NCBI GenBank assembly: GCA_007026445.1 | Contig: VDMD01000003.1 | Location: forward strand, 62,001-126,000 | Direction: 5' to 3' | DNA length: 64,000 bases | Source of the DNA: Schizophyllum amplum | Lineage: Eukaryota; Basidiomycota; Agaricomycetes; Agaricales; Schizophyllaceae | In this document: piece after piece, positions 1 to 12,546 of the stretch | How positions within the stretch are numbered: position 1 is the first letter of the stretch | How the letters are laid out: the number at the start of each line of letters is the position of its first letter | Position numbers and translations under genes: made by a program | Notes under the pieces: model-generated | The model's database searches: none | The model's input: the letters and a program-made list of their open reading frames with translations, nothing else | What the model was told of the DNA's origin: nothing

Positions 1-3000
1 CAGCGCGGCCGACAGTACGTAGTTGTACTTAGTCCACCACGAGAGGTGACGCCGGCGCACAAGGTAGTTGAACACGAAGCCGACGATTGCCCAGGGGACG
101 TAGTTGACCGCGGACGCGGGCGGGATGTAGCCCGTGCCGTTGAAGATGACGGGCCAGCTGTGGGCGAAGATGTCAGTTGGTTGGTTGTTCAAGCCAAGAC
201 GGAGGAACCACCCCCTATGCGAAGAGCCCTGAACTCACTTCACATATTTCAAAAAGCTCTTCGGCCACCGCTTTGCAGCAAAGTAACTCCCCACCGGCGT
301 CACGAAGCCCACCACGAAGAAGAACACAAGCCCATAATATATCTGCCCGGCCGAGAACTGCCGCGCGGGCCCGATGACGCCCCAGATGATGGACGCCGTG
401 CCGAAGACCTGGGTGGACGCACAGATGAAGCCGTCCGGCTGGTCCGGGGAGCACATGTCGGGGATGTTGGTGAACATCCAGGCCTGGACGGCGAGCTGGA
501 CGGTGCCGGCGATCATGGTGGCGACGACTTGGGAGAGGAACATCTGGCGGGGAGGGATCTGGGAAGTAGGGGAGGGGCATAAGAGATGGGCGACCGCGAG
601 GAGGCGGGGAGGAAGGCGACGGACCTTCATGTAATGCCCCAGCTTGAAATCGGCGGTGAATTGCAGCGCTTGATACATCGTGATCTGTAGGTGCGCGTGA
701 GCAAGGAGTTGTATAGAACAAACAAACAAATAACTCACATAGCCCCACGTCCTGCAGCAACCAGACTCGTCAGCTTCACGCGCAAGGACAAACAATCCCC
801 CAATCCTCCGCTCCCTTGAACAAGACTCAACATCACCACTCACTTAAACAACATCATCGCCACCGGTCTCCCGGGCAGCGCGTACCCAATGATCAGCTCC
901 GTGATCACATTCAGCCCGATCTGCTGATTCGTGATCGCCTGGATCATGCCCACGGGGATTGTGTACACGAACGAGATGACGAGCGCGAGGATGAAGTACT
1001 GGATCGGGAACTTGGTGTCCCACACCTCGATCGCGACGCAGCCGAAGACGAACATGGCGGCGAACACGCAGCCATACCACCATTCGGGGACCTCTGTGGT
1101 GCGGGAGTGAGTAGCGTGATCAGGAAGAGGGTTGGGGGAGACACCAAGATGAGGAGCGACAGCATGAGGAGGGACAAGATTTTGTAACGTGAGAAACGAA
1201 GCAGTATATGGAGCACAAACGAAGCGAGGTACTCACGCGGGTAAACAGACATGAGCCGGGCGTGCACGTCCGGCTGCTCGCTCATCGCGCGACGCGACTG
1301 CGTCCAGATCTGCTTGCGGAAGTACAGCCTGCGCGGCATTCAGCTCGATTTGACCACTCTGACTCGCGTAACACTCACAGGGTATGCGTGACCATGGCGG
1401 TTATACTGGCAAACGAGAGGCCGTATGAGATGGCGAACGTCGTCGAGATGAAGAGCGGGCTGTAGTTCTCGTATTGCTATGATAACGTCAGCTTCATGGG
1501 CATACGCAGTGTGATGTGGATGTCCACCTCCTGGTTGAATGTCGCGTCGGGGTTGAGAATGGTTGCGACGTTGTATGTGGCGCCCTAGAGGCAACATTGG
1601 CGATCTGAATGTCATGATATGGGCGCTGAGAAGTGCTAACCGTGTTGTCGTAGGATCCACGTGCTGAGATTCTGGGAAAGAGTCAGCGGTGGACAATATG
1701 GTTTTATCAGCAAACTCACGGGAAATACTGCGAGTTCCATGTATTCGTGAACTGCCAAACATCATCAGCGAATGCTAAGTCGCGCGTGTCGGAACTCTCA
1801 CATAGATAGCCGGCGTCACGACCCAGAAGAATAATACAAAGCCGAACGCCACGTTGGCCTGCGCCCACCACGGCGTCGCCAGAGGGGAGCCAATATATGC
1901 GATCTAGCACGGCATGTCAGAGCTCGATATTGAACTCAAGGATACGACAACCTCACCTGCGCCCAGTCGAACGTGATCAGACTCATGCCCATCCCCGACA
2001 CGTACCCGAACATCGCGTTGAGGGGCACATTGTCCGGCGCGATCCAGCAGACCCACGAGAAGTAGCTCAGCGCGCCGAAGAGGTAGCCGGGGAGCATGTA
2101 CCAAGCCGCAGAGCCGAGGAAGGCGTAGAGAAAGAAGCGCTCGCGCGACATGCCCGCGCGCTGCCCGACGCCGGCATACGTCTGCTGATGCAGCGTGTTG
2201 AAGAGCGTGCAGTTAACGAGTTGTTGGGGCCATACTGAGAGAAGGTCAGTCGGATGTGGATATGGAAGATGATTGGGCCTACTCATTGACGGCGGGTTGA
2301 CGAGGAAACGACGAGCTATGGCACGAGACAGTCAGATATGTGATAGTAAGTCGAGGGTATCACGTACCGATACCACCGATGCTGAACCCGATGAGTTGCG
2401 TACTCATGACGACCATCCATTGGTCTGTGGCGAACGTTTAGGTCGACGTCGGCATGCGCAAAAAATAAAACGAACAGCCGAAGTTATATTGCTGGTTGTA
2501 GTACACGCGTTGGACCGCAATGATGTCCGTCGCGTACGCGCTGCTCGCCCCTACGGTCGCCATGATCGTGATGAGAACATGTTCTGCGTGTATCAATGAG
2601 CCGGACACCGGATGGATCTCAGGAGTTACTAACCCTGCTCGGCGTATTAGTAGCTGAGAAATATATATGCAGCAAGCTGACTGACCTTGATCGTGAACGG
2701 TCCGGGGTTCAAGTCGTGCCCAAAGATGCGAATATTCGGCATCGCCGCAGCCCAAGCTCTACCCTGCAAGGCTGCCATCAGCGCAAGCTACACGGGTTAT
2801 GTATGGACTTACGACTGGGAACGCCAACAGCTGAGCAACGATCTGCGAAGCCTGTCAGAGCACAAGACTTGTAGACGAGTTGCCGCACGTACACCTGTGA
2901 TTGTGACGGAGGGATACCGAAAGAAGAAGAACTGATTCACGCCCGGGATGAGGATCGCCCATACAAGGCCGATCACCCAAGAGCGCACGGTGGCGACGGG

Positions 3001-3332
3001 GATATCGGGGTCGTCGGTGTTTGCGACGGCCGAGCGGACTTCGAGATACGGGCTGTCGTCCTCTGTGAGGCGTCAACGTCAGCTTCTTGGAAAGACAAGG
3101 CTGGACGGGTAGACAGGAGCAAAGCGCACCGTAGAGTCCCTCTACGGCCTGCTTCTCGTCCATGTTGGGGTCGTCGAATTTCGGCTGTATCTTCTCGAGC
3201 TCCTCTGCATATAAAGCCGACGATCAGCACCGCAGACGGCGACCAAAGAAAGAGCGTCATACCCTGGACATGCAGCTTCTCGACATCGACGCTGGCACCG
3301 GCACTCTGTTTGTCGGCCTCATAGTCGGACAT
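1..3332 (-). CDS. OPT-family oligopeptide transporter, 3' end cut by window edge
   Basis: Proton-coupled importer of small peptides (or related metal/peptide ligands) across the plasma membrane, by membership of the OPT family. Spliced from about ten short exons, it starts at the ATG at 3332 with an acidic cytosolic N-terminus (MSDYEADKQSAG). It then shows OPT hallmarks in order: IPVATVRSWVIGLVWA near 2960-3000, NIRIFGHDLNPGPFTIK near 2690-2735, EHVLITIMATVGASSAYATD near 2530-2585, NQQIGLNVITELIIGYALPG near 875-935, and a C-terminal stretch rich in W/Y/F ending ...WWTKYNYVLSAAL at the window start. Many hydrophobic helices are visible. The last few dozen codons lie outside the window. No stop or frameshift is evident in the exons I could join. 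Which peptide it carries cannot be told from the sequence. Confidence 0.93.
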
Positions 3333-3379
3333 TGCGTAGGGCTAGTCGTCGGCGGGACGAGCGACTGACGGGGGAACGG

Positions 3380-5040
3380 GAAGCGTGCCAAACTTGCCCA
3401 GGCTTATGTATACTTCCCTCAAGTGCGCACTGATTCCACGCCTATATTAGTCTGCAAACGAAAGGAGTGGTGAGAAAGAGCGGAGATGGCCTGCACGAAC
3501 GCATGGACACACACGTCCGTCAGCAGGTACTTCGCTTCGTTTGCGAATATGGATAGAAAGCGGAGGATGGATTCCCGCGTGACGTGCTAGTGGCCCTGGA
3601 TCCAGGAATTGAGCCAAAATTCGGTCCAGGAGCGGACTTTCTGTGAAGGACGTGACATCGCAGGTCCATCTCTGGGCATGTGACGATAAGTCGTGGCGAG
3701 CACATGCAAGGTGAGTACTTACCACTCACCATCGTTCTACGACGCTCTACATTCGTCTCTCTACTTATATGCAGAAGAAACCTCCAAATTACCATCGACG
3801 AGGCGTCTCGACTGATTTCGAAGGAAAGACCGTACCCGGCGGCCGTGAAAGGCACACATCGTCCACTTGCGTGAGGATCAGTTGGATGCAAGGCGACAGT
3901 AAAGCCACGATTGCGCTTCACAGACAGCACCGCTGCGATATAACGGTATGGGTAAGTAAGGTTGGGGAGATTTTGAGGATTCTTACCGGAGCAGATAACG
4001 GCTTTACTCCAGCAGCCGTACACGCCACTCTGTCGATATCGCACCCATGCGCGTCAGAAAGTGACAGATGCAGGCGTTCGATAGGACCTGAGAGAGGGCG
4101 CCCCACGCCTCGTCCAGAGAACACGCGTATCCGAAGACAGGTGCATCCAAGTAGGTGTGAACACCGCCCGACGTTGGGCCGTCAATACATTGGTAGCGGT
4201 CGCACGCGTATCTTCAGACTTGACCTTGTCCCCGAAAGGATACAGTGAGTATATTTTGAGAATGGCGACGTCAGTATCTCGGCAGCATGGTAGGTCACGA
4301 AGTAAGCCAGCACGAATTCATGACATGCGCGATGCAAAGGAGAAGATGAGAAGAAGTCGACTGACCTTGGTAAGACTGTGCCAAGCCGATGACATGCATA
4401 AAACTTACTGCCGAGTTGTGGAGAATAGAAGCAGTCGTCCTTGTGCGCGTCGTTGTGCGCCAGCTGGATAGGCGTGGCGAGTATACGCGGTCGTCAAGAG
4501 GCGCTGCAGGTAAGTACTAACGGTTTCAAAGGTCCACTGACATTCAACGTAGCCGATATGATAATTTAGTAGAACTCTCCCGGCGGTTCTCGACTCGACG
4601 GCGAGGTCGTTCTTTTCAGCCTTTGACGCCCCTGTCTCCCAAGCATATTTCAGATATACTGACCTGACTTTCTGATATTCTGGCCAGCTCACAGGCGCAT
4701 GCAACGTGATCCGGGAAACAACAAACATGAGGGCGGGAGAGAAGACGCAGCGGGATTGCATCGGGAATCACCGAAGTACAATCCGGAATCAGGTGACGAG
4801 CTTCTTCTCACGGTTCGACTGATAGTCATCGATGGCTGCAGCGAACTCTCGCGAGATGCCCCATCGGTGCTGTCTTCCGAGAGCCCTCCCTAGTGCTGTC
4901 TAGAAGGCTGCACTTCATGTCATGCACCGGACTGTGACCACAGCATACGTGGGTCATACAAGCGGCCCTGCTTCCTTCGGAAGCGGTCTACTTACTATCA
5001 AGGTACGTATATATATATATACATGAGCTGTATTCCAACA
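3380..5040. other. Unrecognised 1.6 kb stretch, probably a decayed or fast-evolving gene
   Basis: Between the OPT gene and MYND-like protein 1 I find only short open stretches. The most protein-like lie on the minus strand: one around 4040-4230 beginning DRYQCIDGPTSGGVHTYLD and another around 4530-4700 containing PVSWPEYQKVRSVYLKYAWE. They are in different frames, and I could not join them with believable GT-AG introns. No family is recognised. It may be a multi-exon gene I cannot splice, or a pseudogene. No repeat or RNA gene was seen. Confidence 0.3.
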
Positions 5041-5048
5041 AAGTAAAT

Positions 5049-6982
5049 TCATTTCGTGACGCCACACGCCTTATAAAGCTGTTCAAGGCTGTACACAAAA
5101 GGCAAGGAAGTACGGACATTATGCTTTCCCATACGGAGACATAGCTGCACCGTGACGGACCCCTCGTTTTTGTTACATCGCGCGCCCTCGATGCGGACCA
5201 GAGGGCACAAAAACTCATCTGCTATGGCTTTCGCATCGGGTAAAATGTCCACGGACGCTGTTCCCAGGTACACGCATATACACGGCTGCTCCCCGGGGAG
5301 GAATTCGTGACCGGCCAGCTGCGTCGCCATTTCGCCGCTAGCTAGGTCGCGTGCGATGGCAGACTGCGCAGAGTCAATGAGAAAGGTGGCATCCTTGAGG
5401 GTGATCGCGCCTGTCCTCCATAGTTAGCGAGAAGGGCATACGGAAAACCGGACACGCAGAAATACTAGATAACAAGAAAGTTCATCAACGCAAAACAGGC
5501 ATGCACCTTTCAGTCTCCAGACTCCATTTTCCGTGAAACAACACTCCTCGCGGTGGTGGGCGTACCAGTGCCTGCGCTGGCACCGCTGTGAGCAGTAGAA
5601 TACCTCTCCGCATATGCAAGGCTTCACTCCCGAGCCACAATGCTCAATCTGTTCGATGTGTAATAAATGTTCAGTTACCAAGAAGTACAACACAGGGTAA
5701 AACTGCTTACTGCGTCGCCGTGGCAGGGGATAGCGTGCATCCATGGTTTAATTTCCTTGCAAATCGAATACGCATCCCAGTGCATGTGGAAAGCTGATGC
5801 CACCTCCTTCCCTTGCTCCAGCGTGACTTTGTCGCAGTCAAGCGCGCGCTTGTACCGGCTGCGGAAGGCGCGGAGGACGGTGGGAAGCCAAAAGCTGTTT
5901 AGCAGAGTGATCCCGAGGCGCAGGACGTTCGGAATATCCCCGAAGTTCATGCGTAGCTGCACGAAGAGGCAGAACATCCCCTCCTTAACTGCGTGGATGA
6001 TGTTCTGAGTGCTCATTTTGCCCGTGATGAGCTCCCAGAGCACGTCGGCCGCCAGGCTGGCCGCCTCTCGCATCGCATCTCTTGTACGCGCCGTCGTCTG
6101 TGGTTGGAGGCAGTACTGCGCGCCAGATATGATCTGCCGCATGAAGCGCCGAGGGGAGACTGCATCGGTACAGCCAGAGATGAAAAGCAACGTGCGGGCG
6201 AGGCGGAAGTGAGATGACCAGACGGTTATCTCGGAGACTGGCGTCTCCGTCCTCTCTAGAAAGCGCGTCTGCGCGGCAATGTGCTGAAACAAGCGCATAG
6301 TATTTCCGCCGACCGCCTGGTTTAGTTCATGAGCGAAGGCGGATTTTGATGCATCGTCTGAGACGACGGCGATTACGATGGCGTTTAACGAGTCGGACAC
6401 TGTTCTTATTGTTTGTGCGAGGTGTTCTACTCCGGAACCGCGTAGATAGGTGGTGCAGTGAGCCCAAAGGTCCATGACGAGGAACATAGCGCGCGGGTTG
6501 TTGCGGATGAACGGCGCCACGTAGTCCTCGTCGCACACCAGGATTTTGCGGATCATCATAGATAGAGAAGTGATGGATTTGTATGTGGCGACCCCTTGCA
6601 GAGGAAAAGGGCGACCATTCATGGGGTGCAAGAACTCGACCCACAGAAAGATTTGTTCGAGAGGGACAGGGGGTGTCACGATGAAGGATGCGTATTCGGG
6701 CCGCCTGGCGACCTCATAGAGGATAGATATGACCCCTAGTATCTGGCAAGCACTGCGCATGATACCATCCTGTCGAGCGAGCGCTTGCGGGGTTGCGCTG
6801 AAAGGCGGTTCGCCCATCAAAAGGCAGAAAGCGGATCCTCGGCGAATGATAATCTTCACCTTCGTGTATGACGCCTTGTCGAATGGTGCCTCTCGGTCAT
6901 GGTAGAACTCGAGCAAGGTTTTCTGCAGGTCATCGAGGTCTTTATGTCCTTTGCGCGCGAACCGCTCGGCATACATAAACAT
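5049..6982 (-). CDS. MYND-like zinc-finger protein 1
   Basis: A lineage-specific protein of unknown role with a MYND-type zinc finger, a module that usually binds partner proteins. A long N-terminal helical region (from 6982 to about 5710) contains the paralogue signature WVEFLHPMNGRP. An intron at about 5710-5650 leads to the finger, CICGEVFYCSQRCQ followed by W..H...C, near 5530-5640. A last exon (about 5410-5049) continues GAITLKDATFLIDSAQ and ends LEQLYKACGVTK. The finger has C-x-C where canonical MYND has C-x2-C, and the first Cys pair is poorly defined. Paralogues lie at 33664-35718 and 36068-37948 with the same exon plan. The true start may be further upstream, because the reading frame is open before 6982 (IFSNMFMY...) after a plausible acceptor, so extra 5' exons up to about 7400 are possible. 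Confidence 0.82.
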
Positions 6983-7500
6983 GTTGGAGAAGATATCTAG
7001 ATATCAGAGGTCAGCGAGATCCTGGGTCAAGTAACATATGCCAGACATACTGGATCGACGACGGGAGACTGCCTGTAGTCTGCGATAGCAAATCAAGTGA
7101 CAGAGCGCGAGGATGAGCACTGCGACTTGAGTAACCGTGTGATGTGACTGAGTCAAAGTTCATCTAAGCAATCACTTGTCTAGTGACAGCAGAGACTGAC
7201 CTGTAGCTTGCCACAGTCCACGGGCCGCCAGTCTGTAGATGTGACAGTGAGAGCAAAGTTGAAGCTGCATAAGCAGACGTGGCGGTTCTTGCTGACGTCA
7301 ATCCAAGATTCCAACCTCACGTGCAGTTGCTGAACCTTGTTCGACTCGAGCGCAGAAACCACAGCATACATCACACCAATCTGTTCATAATCCATTGTAA
7401 GCCATCCAGAGTCCGTTCCAACCATCCTAGTAAACAGCGAAATACAAGTCCTCGTCGAGCTCTCCTCGCCACATTTACAGTTCAGTCGCACCGAGAAACC
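6983..7500 (-). other. Possible 5' exons of MYND-like protein 1, or a separate small gene
   Basis: On the minus strand from about 7395 a protein-like segment reads MDYEQIGVMYAVVSALESNK and continues to ...WRPVDCGKLQ, followed by a good GT donor at about 7200 and an acceptor near 7160. A further open stretch (VTSHGYSSRSAHPRALSLD) runs to about 7050, with another donor and an acceptor at about 7000 leading into the exon at 6982. This could be the N-terminus of the downstream MYND gene. No family was recognised, and the joins are inferred. Confidence 0.35.
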
Positions 7501-7526
7501 TCACCACAGCCACCTTTCCTGGCACC

Positions 7527-9488
7527 TCAAGACTTTCCCGCCTTCCCCTTGCTGCTGAACTTGCTCTTCACGTAGTGCTTGCCCACCCTCTTGACAAGCG
7601 CCCGCCTCCCAAGGCCAGACATATCAATGTACACGAGCCCAACGTTCTGAGCCGTCCGCGCCGCCATAGTGGAGGTCTCGCCGGCGTCTTTGCCGTATCT
7701 GAAGCGGATCGTCAGCGATGAAGAGAGCCAAAAACACAAGATCGGGGTATACCACGACGAAGACGACGGCCACCACAATGACGAGGAGTACTCACTTATG
7801 ACCCATTACCTTCCCAAAGTTGATCACTCCCGCCTCGATCAGCTGTCGCGTCGAGTCGTCGATAGTGGACAGGATCAGGTCCGCGGACAGAATAACGCGA
7901 TCCTTCGTCTTGAGCTCGCGAGGAGGCAAAGGTGGCGGTTCTGCACTGGTGCCGTGGGTTCCTGCACCGCGCGCGCCTGCACCGGGTGGCGGTCCCTGGC
8001 CGGTCGGCGGAGGACCGTACCCGTCGTGCTTCGCATAAACAGGATACGGCGCATATCCAGCGTCCGACGCGTGGCCAGGATTCGGCGAAGCCCAAGGCGG
8101 CGCCGGCCCTGAGGGATACATCGACTTTGGGCTCTCAATGTACGGTGCCGCTGGCGATGAGCTCGACGACAGGCCTCCTTTGCCCATGGGCGACGGCGTG
8201 CGTCTAGGCGGAAGCTTCGGCTTCTCCGGCGCTAGGAAGGGTTGCCCGCTCGTCGGCGGCGTGTACGGCGGCGGTGCAGGGGCAAACTGCGAGGGAGAAG
8301 ATGAATACTGGGAAGGCGCAGGCGAGTATATCGAGGGCGCCGGAGAGTATTGCGAGGTCACACTGTTCACGGCGGTCGCCTTCTCCTTCCCCTTCCCATC
8401 CTTCTCCTTCCCATACACCGCTCTTCGAATCAGGCCGTCGACCGCCGAGACCGTCTTCGCGCTCGCCTTCACCGCAGTGCCCGTGTACTTGTGCGCGAGG
8501 CGCATGTTCTCGCGCGTCCGTTCGGAGGTGAGCATGGTCACCGTGCGCGAGGGCAGTGTGGGTGGTGTTGACTTGTCACCCGCGAGGCCGTTCTTCGACG
8601 AGCTGGCGCCGGTCGTGTTCGCAGCCGCCGCAGCCTGCATCTCCGGATGATGCGGAGACTTGGCCGCGTTGGCGACGTAGTAGTCGGCGGCGGCGCCCAT
8701 GCCTTTGACGAGCAGCGTCGCGCTGGTCGAGATCGCGTAGCTGCAACGTTGGTCAGTTTTCGCACCCTCCCACGCCCCGCAACCACGCACCTCGCGAACC
8801 CCGCGCCCTTCGTCAACCAGTTCTGCTGCTCCGGCGGGATCGCGCGCACGAACATCGCCCGCGCGTTCGCGTCCGACTCCGCCAGCCCATCCTCGTCCGG
8901 GACTTCTACCACGACCGGATCCTTCGAGCCGCGCAACGCAGGGTCCTCCTGCACGGGGAATCGCTGGTCCATCTGGCCCACGATCTCCCCGCTGTCCTCG
9001 TTCACGAGCACGAGGTGGCCGCGCAGCTTGTCCGCCTGGGCCTGGGGGATGTGCGGTGGGGGGCGCATGGCGGTCGCTGCGTCGCCGGCAGCTGCCAGCT
9101 CCTCCATGTTCGGCCCCGCGCCGTCGAAGCGCGCTGCATACTGCGCGAGGACGATGTCGAGCGTCTCGAGGTCGTGCGCGGGCGTGCTGGCGGGGACGGC
9201 GAGCCGGAGCTCGGTGGTGTCGGTTGCGGTGGGGGAGAATGTGTATGTGCGGCGTTGCGGGTCCGCGGTGTTGAGCGAGACACGACGATCGGGGTCGAGC
9301 ACGATTTCGAGGTCGCGGAGGCGGAGAACGAGGTAGACTTCCTCGCGGATGGCGCCTGTGGGGTCGGGGACGGTGGCGGTGATGTGCTGGAGTTGGAAGT
9401 CGCCGGACTGGGTGAAGCCGTTGGTCGTGAGGGAGGCGGAGGGGATGGTGAGGAGGACAAACGCCTCGGGGACGCTGACGCCTGTCAT
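7527..9488 (-). CDS. Senescence/spartin-domain protein
   Basis: Homologue of the plant senescence-associated/animal spartin family, proteins tied to lipid droplets and membrane contact. Three exons: the first (9488 to about 8790) starts MTGVSVPEAFVLLTIP and ends in ...NWLTKGAGFAR. After a 45-60 nt intron it continues YAISTSATLLVKGMGAAADY, then RLAHKYTGTAVKASAKTVSAV and a long Pro/Ser/Tyr-rich linker (about 8120-8370, with SQYSPAPS-type repeats). Next comes ELKTKDRVILSADLILSTI, and after a second intron (about 7700-7795) YGKDAGETSTMAARTAQNVG to the basic C-terminus FSSKGKAGKS. I chose the ATG at 9488 because the longer upstream frame starting at 9555 is out of frame with the conserved domain. 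The senescence domain is split by the low-complexity linker. Confidence 0.85.
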
Positions 9489-10180
9489 CGCGGTCGAGGA
9501 TGGCAACGGCGAGGTCCGATGTGCTCGTATAGAGCTTGGGGACGTTGTTAGACAACGGAGAAGTGACTACTGGGGCGCGTACCTCGGAGAACGCCTCCGC
9601 TCGCTGATGCTAAGCTGCTGAACATTGTCAGCATGCTCCTCTGAGCGGGTCGCAGTGCTGTATTATGCACTCACAATGATACAATATACGACGCCTGGCT
9701 GTATAAGACAAGGGTAGAAATTGCTACCGTCCTTGGCGCCAGGCGTCATCGTGATTCGTGATCCAGTTCGCGATCACAAGACTCCCGCAGCGCGCGACGC
9801 GTATCGCTGGAAGCCTTTGGGGGTGGGCGGAAGAAATTTAGTTGCACACCGGCTGGTTCGAGGGAGGCCGCTATCGCGCTGCTGAACGGTCATGACCCTG
9901 ATACATCAGCGGGATTGACCATGATCAGTAAAGAGCTGAACCTACAACACCGCGACCAGAGGCTGTCGCTGTCGTCTTTAACGACCCTGACGGGAAGAGC
10001 TCAAGAAAGATGCAGTTGTATGCATGACATGCACAGAGTGTGGCATGATGGTGGTAGAAAGAAAGGGACAGCGACAAGAGGAAGTTACTAGTCCGCCCGA
10101 ACGCAGTGACGTCACGCGACGCGCGACGAGCTCAAGCCATATATCCGAGTCTTAGCGTTTGCACACACAGTTATGACCAC
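9489..10180. other. Intergenic region, nothing recognised
   Basis: Divergent spacer between the senescence-type gene and tRNA-Ala. It must hold the promoter and 5' UTR of the gene that starts at 9488. I saw no protein-like segment, repeat or RNA gene. Confidence 0.5.
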
Positions 10181-10268
10181 GGGCTTGTGGTACAGTGGTA
10201 GCACGTTCGCTTAGCATCTCATTTTCGGCTGATGCGAAAGGTCCTGGGTTCAATTCCCAGCAAGTCCA
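10181..10268 (+). tRNA. tRNA-Ala(AGC), with a 16 nt intron
   Basis: Acceptor strands GGGCTTG (10181-10187) and CAAGTCC (10261-10267) pair with one G-T wobble, followed by discriminator A. The D-arm (GTGGTACAGTGGTAGCAC) and T-arm (CTGGGTTCAATTCCCAG) are complete. The anticodon stem TTCGC/GCGAA encloses loop TTAGCA-T, giving anticodon AGC, with a 16 nt intron (TCTCATTTTCGGCTGA) directly after the base 3' of the anticodon, the standard eukaryotic position. CCA is not encoded. An identical copy, intron included, is at 42859-42946 on the minus strand. Confidence 0.96.
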
Positions 10269-10573
10269 GTTACGGCACTAAATGTCTCTTTGTTATTTTT
10301 TGGACTTTTGGTGGTCATATTCAGCCGTTGGCACCCTTGGGAGACTACGTTGGCATTGCGTTACTTACTGCCGAGCTACTCTACACACCGTCTGACATGA
10401 TTTAGGTACATACTTACTGTTGTGCTCCACATGCGTGTCATTCGAGTCAACCTTCGACTCCGAGTTGTGCTCCTTCACCTATATATGTTACATCGCTTAC
10501 CGCAATGCTGCTGTACTCAAGCTGTAGTCCTAATACTACATCGCCCGATCAATCTGCATTCGCATGCGCTCAC
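10269..10573. other. Spacer between tRNA-Ala and BTB gene
   Basis: A T-rich run just after the tRNA (TTTGTTATTTTTTGG, about 10289-10303) fits a Pol III terminator. The rest, AT-richer than the flanking genes, would be the 3' region of BTB protein 1. Nothing else seen. Confidence 0.4.
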
Positions 10574-11820
10574 TCAATCCGCATTCGTATCGCGCCTCTT
10601 CAGACCCCACAACATGTCCCACCCAGCCAGATTCAACGCCGCCGGGAACGCCTGCCAGAACGCAATCGAATGCGCCTCGTGCCGCGAGCGCACCACCGCC
10701 GCGCACGGCTCGCACAATAACCGCACATACTCTTGGCCCGCGCCGCCCTCCTCCTCCTCCATACGCGCGGTCCCCTCCATACCCGCGATCCCCTCCATAC
10801 CCGCCTCCCCTTCCATACCCGCGGTCCCCTCCTCCCCCGCACAACCCTTGTCCCCCGCGCCCCCCTCCCAAAAGAACCTCAGCGGATCCGTCCGCCACTC
10901 GTCCATGTACGCACTGAGATACCCCCTCTGCATGTCCGCGCACGTCTGCCGCCGCGCGCACCGGTTCAGGTCCCGGTTTAAGTCCCGGTCCTGGCACAGC
11001 AGCAGGTCCTCCGCAGGCCACCAGTCCACCACGGCGCGGGCGGCGCGGAAGAGGCGCGCGTAGTCCGCGGGGCCGAATGTGTAGTCTGCGGGGCCGAGCC
11101 CGTGGCCCGCAGTGCCGAGCGCAGTGGGGGCGGGTGGGGCCAGGTGCTCGAGCGCGCCGGCGTCCGCCCAGATGGTGGTGTGGAGGTCGTAGAGGGCGTG
11201 CGGGAGGGCCCAGTCGGCGCGGACGTCGCGCGCGAGGGCGTAAGTGCGGGCGAGGAAGGCGGGGGTGTCGTCGGCGTCGGTGAGGGTGCAGTGGAGGGAG
11301 GAGAGGGAGGGGACGTCGGTGGCGAAGAGGGTGGCGAGGTGCTGCATGCCGCGGGTGCGGAGGTGGGTGGTGTCGTATTTGTGGCTGAGGCGGAGGACGG
11401 CGTCGAGGGCGTCGAGGGTGGTTGGTTGTGGGGGCGCGGGGAATGAGCTGTGGGGGTGGATGAGCTGGGGTGCATCTTGACGCGCTGGAGAGCGAGGGGG
11501 CCATGGGGGACATGGAGATATGGAGTGAATGCGGCTCAAAACACTCACTCAGCAATGAACATAGCTCGCAGCCAATGCGTGACCTGTTCAGGCGGGTCCT
11601 GCAGTACGAGCACCGGTGCGCCGTCCACCTCCTCGGAATCCGGATCCGCCTGGCTGACGGCCAGCAAGCCACGCAAAGCTGGCGCGCGCCGCTCTAGCAC
11701 GGGCGCATGGACGCGGAAGAGAGTGTTCCCGGCGCGCACGACGACGTCGCCGTCGGGGAACCACAGGTCTTGCACGCGAGTGGGGGGAGTGGTGGGGGTG
11801 GGGGTCGAGCTTGAGGCCAT
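10574..11820 (-). CDS. BTB/POZ-domain protein 1
   Basis: BTB/POZ proteins of this type are fungal adaptors, often thought to bring substrates to Cul3 ubiquitin ligases; that role is inferred. Exon 1 (11820 to about 11548) encodes MASSSTPTPTTPPTR, then the BTB start VQDLWFPDGDVVVRAGNTLF and RVHAPVLERRAPALRGLL. After one intron (roughly 11440-11548) the protein continues LDAVLRLSHKYDTTHLRTRG, the usual end of the fungal BTB domain, and a long helical C-terminal region that ends MLWGLKRRDTNAD. A six-residue repeat (G-x-AGME) is coded by 10759-10830. The paralogue BTB 2 (38212-39261) shares the LWFPDGxxVxRAG and LRLSHKYD motifs and the intron position. The region is very GC-rich, which gives long antisense frames that are not genes. 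Confidence 0.88.
10759..10830. repeat. 18 bp tandem repeat inside BTB gene 1, four units
   Basis: The unit CCATACCCGCGGTCCCCT recurs four times with one to a few substitutions. It is a multiple of three, so it codes for four copies of a six-residue unit (G-x-AGME) in the C-terminal part of BTB protein 1. Confidence 0.85.
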
Positions 11821-12546
11821 GGTCGTGCGTCCAGATGTCGTAGTTGATACTATAGTCTCAAGTCTCAGTCTTCTGGATGTTCACTGCGTTCGGTATGTGT
11901 CGCGTCTTTCTTGAGCGTTGGGAAAGAGGGAAAGCGCTGGCCGAATGTGAAAGACGTCGCTCGAGAGGCAGCTGCGCTGCTCGCGAGCCGCAGCGCGTTC
12001 GTCGAGGAAAGAGAAGAAAGACTGCGTCCGACATCATGATCGTGGATCAAGAACTCGATTCGAGGAGGGCTTGACAAATGATGGCAGCCTCGGCCATGCG
12101 AGCGGTTGATCTTACCACGTGAGATGTGAAGTTCGTTTTCGTCTTCGTATTGGAGCCTTTCCTTGTTTGCGTTTCCCTGCACCAAAGGTTTTCCTCACCT
12201 ATCACCTCATCGCATCGTCATCGTTCTACACATCCCGAATCCTTCAGCTTGCACGTTATGTCGCAGAGTATGGCGGAGAGATAGATTTAATCAGGGACAA
12301 AGGAAGACTGCGACTCAACGAGCCTGATGTCATACTTATATGCCACTGCAAACTCCTTTCAGCTTGATACTTGATCAACGTACATCATATTTATTCCATA
12401 CTCCGTTTGGCGTGACACCTTGACCGTCTACAATACATGTACCAGTATCGATTCAGATCTCCTTTACACATCGTGACGGTCTTCTGTCTGCTCATCGGCG
12501 TCCGAAACCTCCAGTGCTGTCGCTCTTCCAAGTCCCAGCCCTCCGG
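11821..12546. other. Intergenic region with BTB gene 1 promoter
   Basis: 5' flank of BTB gene 1 and 3' flank of the F-box-like gene. The block at about 11995-12045 (containing TTCGTCGAGGAAAG and ATCATGAT) has a close relative at about 21855-21899 in the spacer of the inverted duplication. No coding segment is convincing. Confidence 0.5.

Noticed and set aside
8647..9336. 229-codon plus-strand frame
   Set aside because: Antisense of the senescence-gene exon, with no domain and no splice context.
9002..9551. Overlapping frames on both strands and a 587-codon minus frame starting at 9555
   Set aside because: The 9555 frame matches the senescence domain only in its later part; its first 270 residues are an out-of-frame reading of exon 1, which begins at 9488.
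10978..11475. Thr/Ser/Pro-rich minus frame and several plus frames over BTB gene 1
   Set aside because: Alternative frames of a GC-rich exon; the frame with LRLSHKYD is the coding one.
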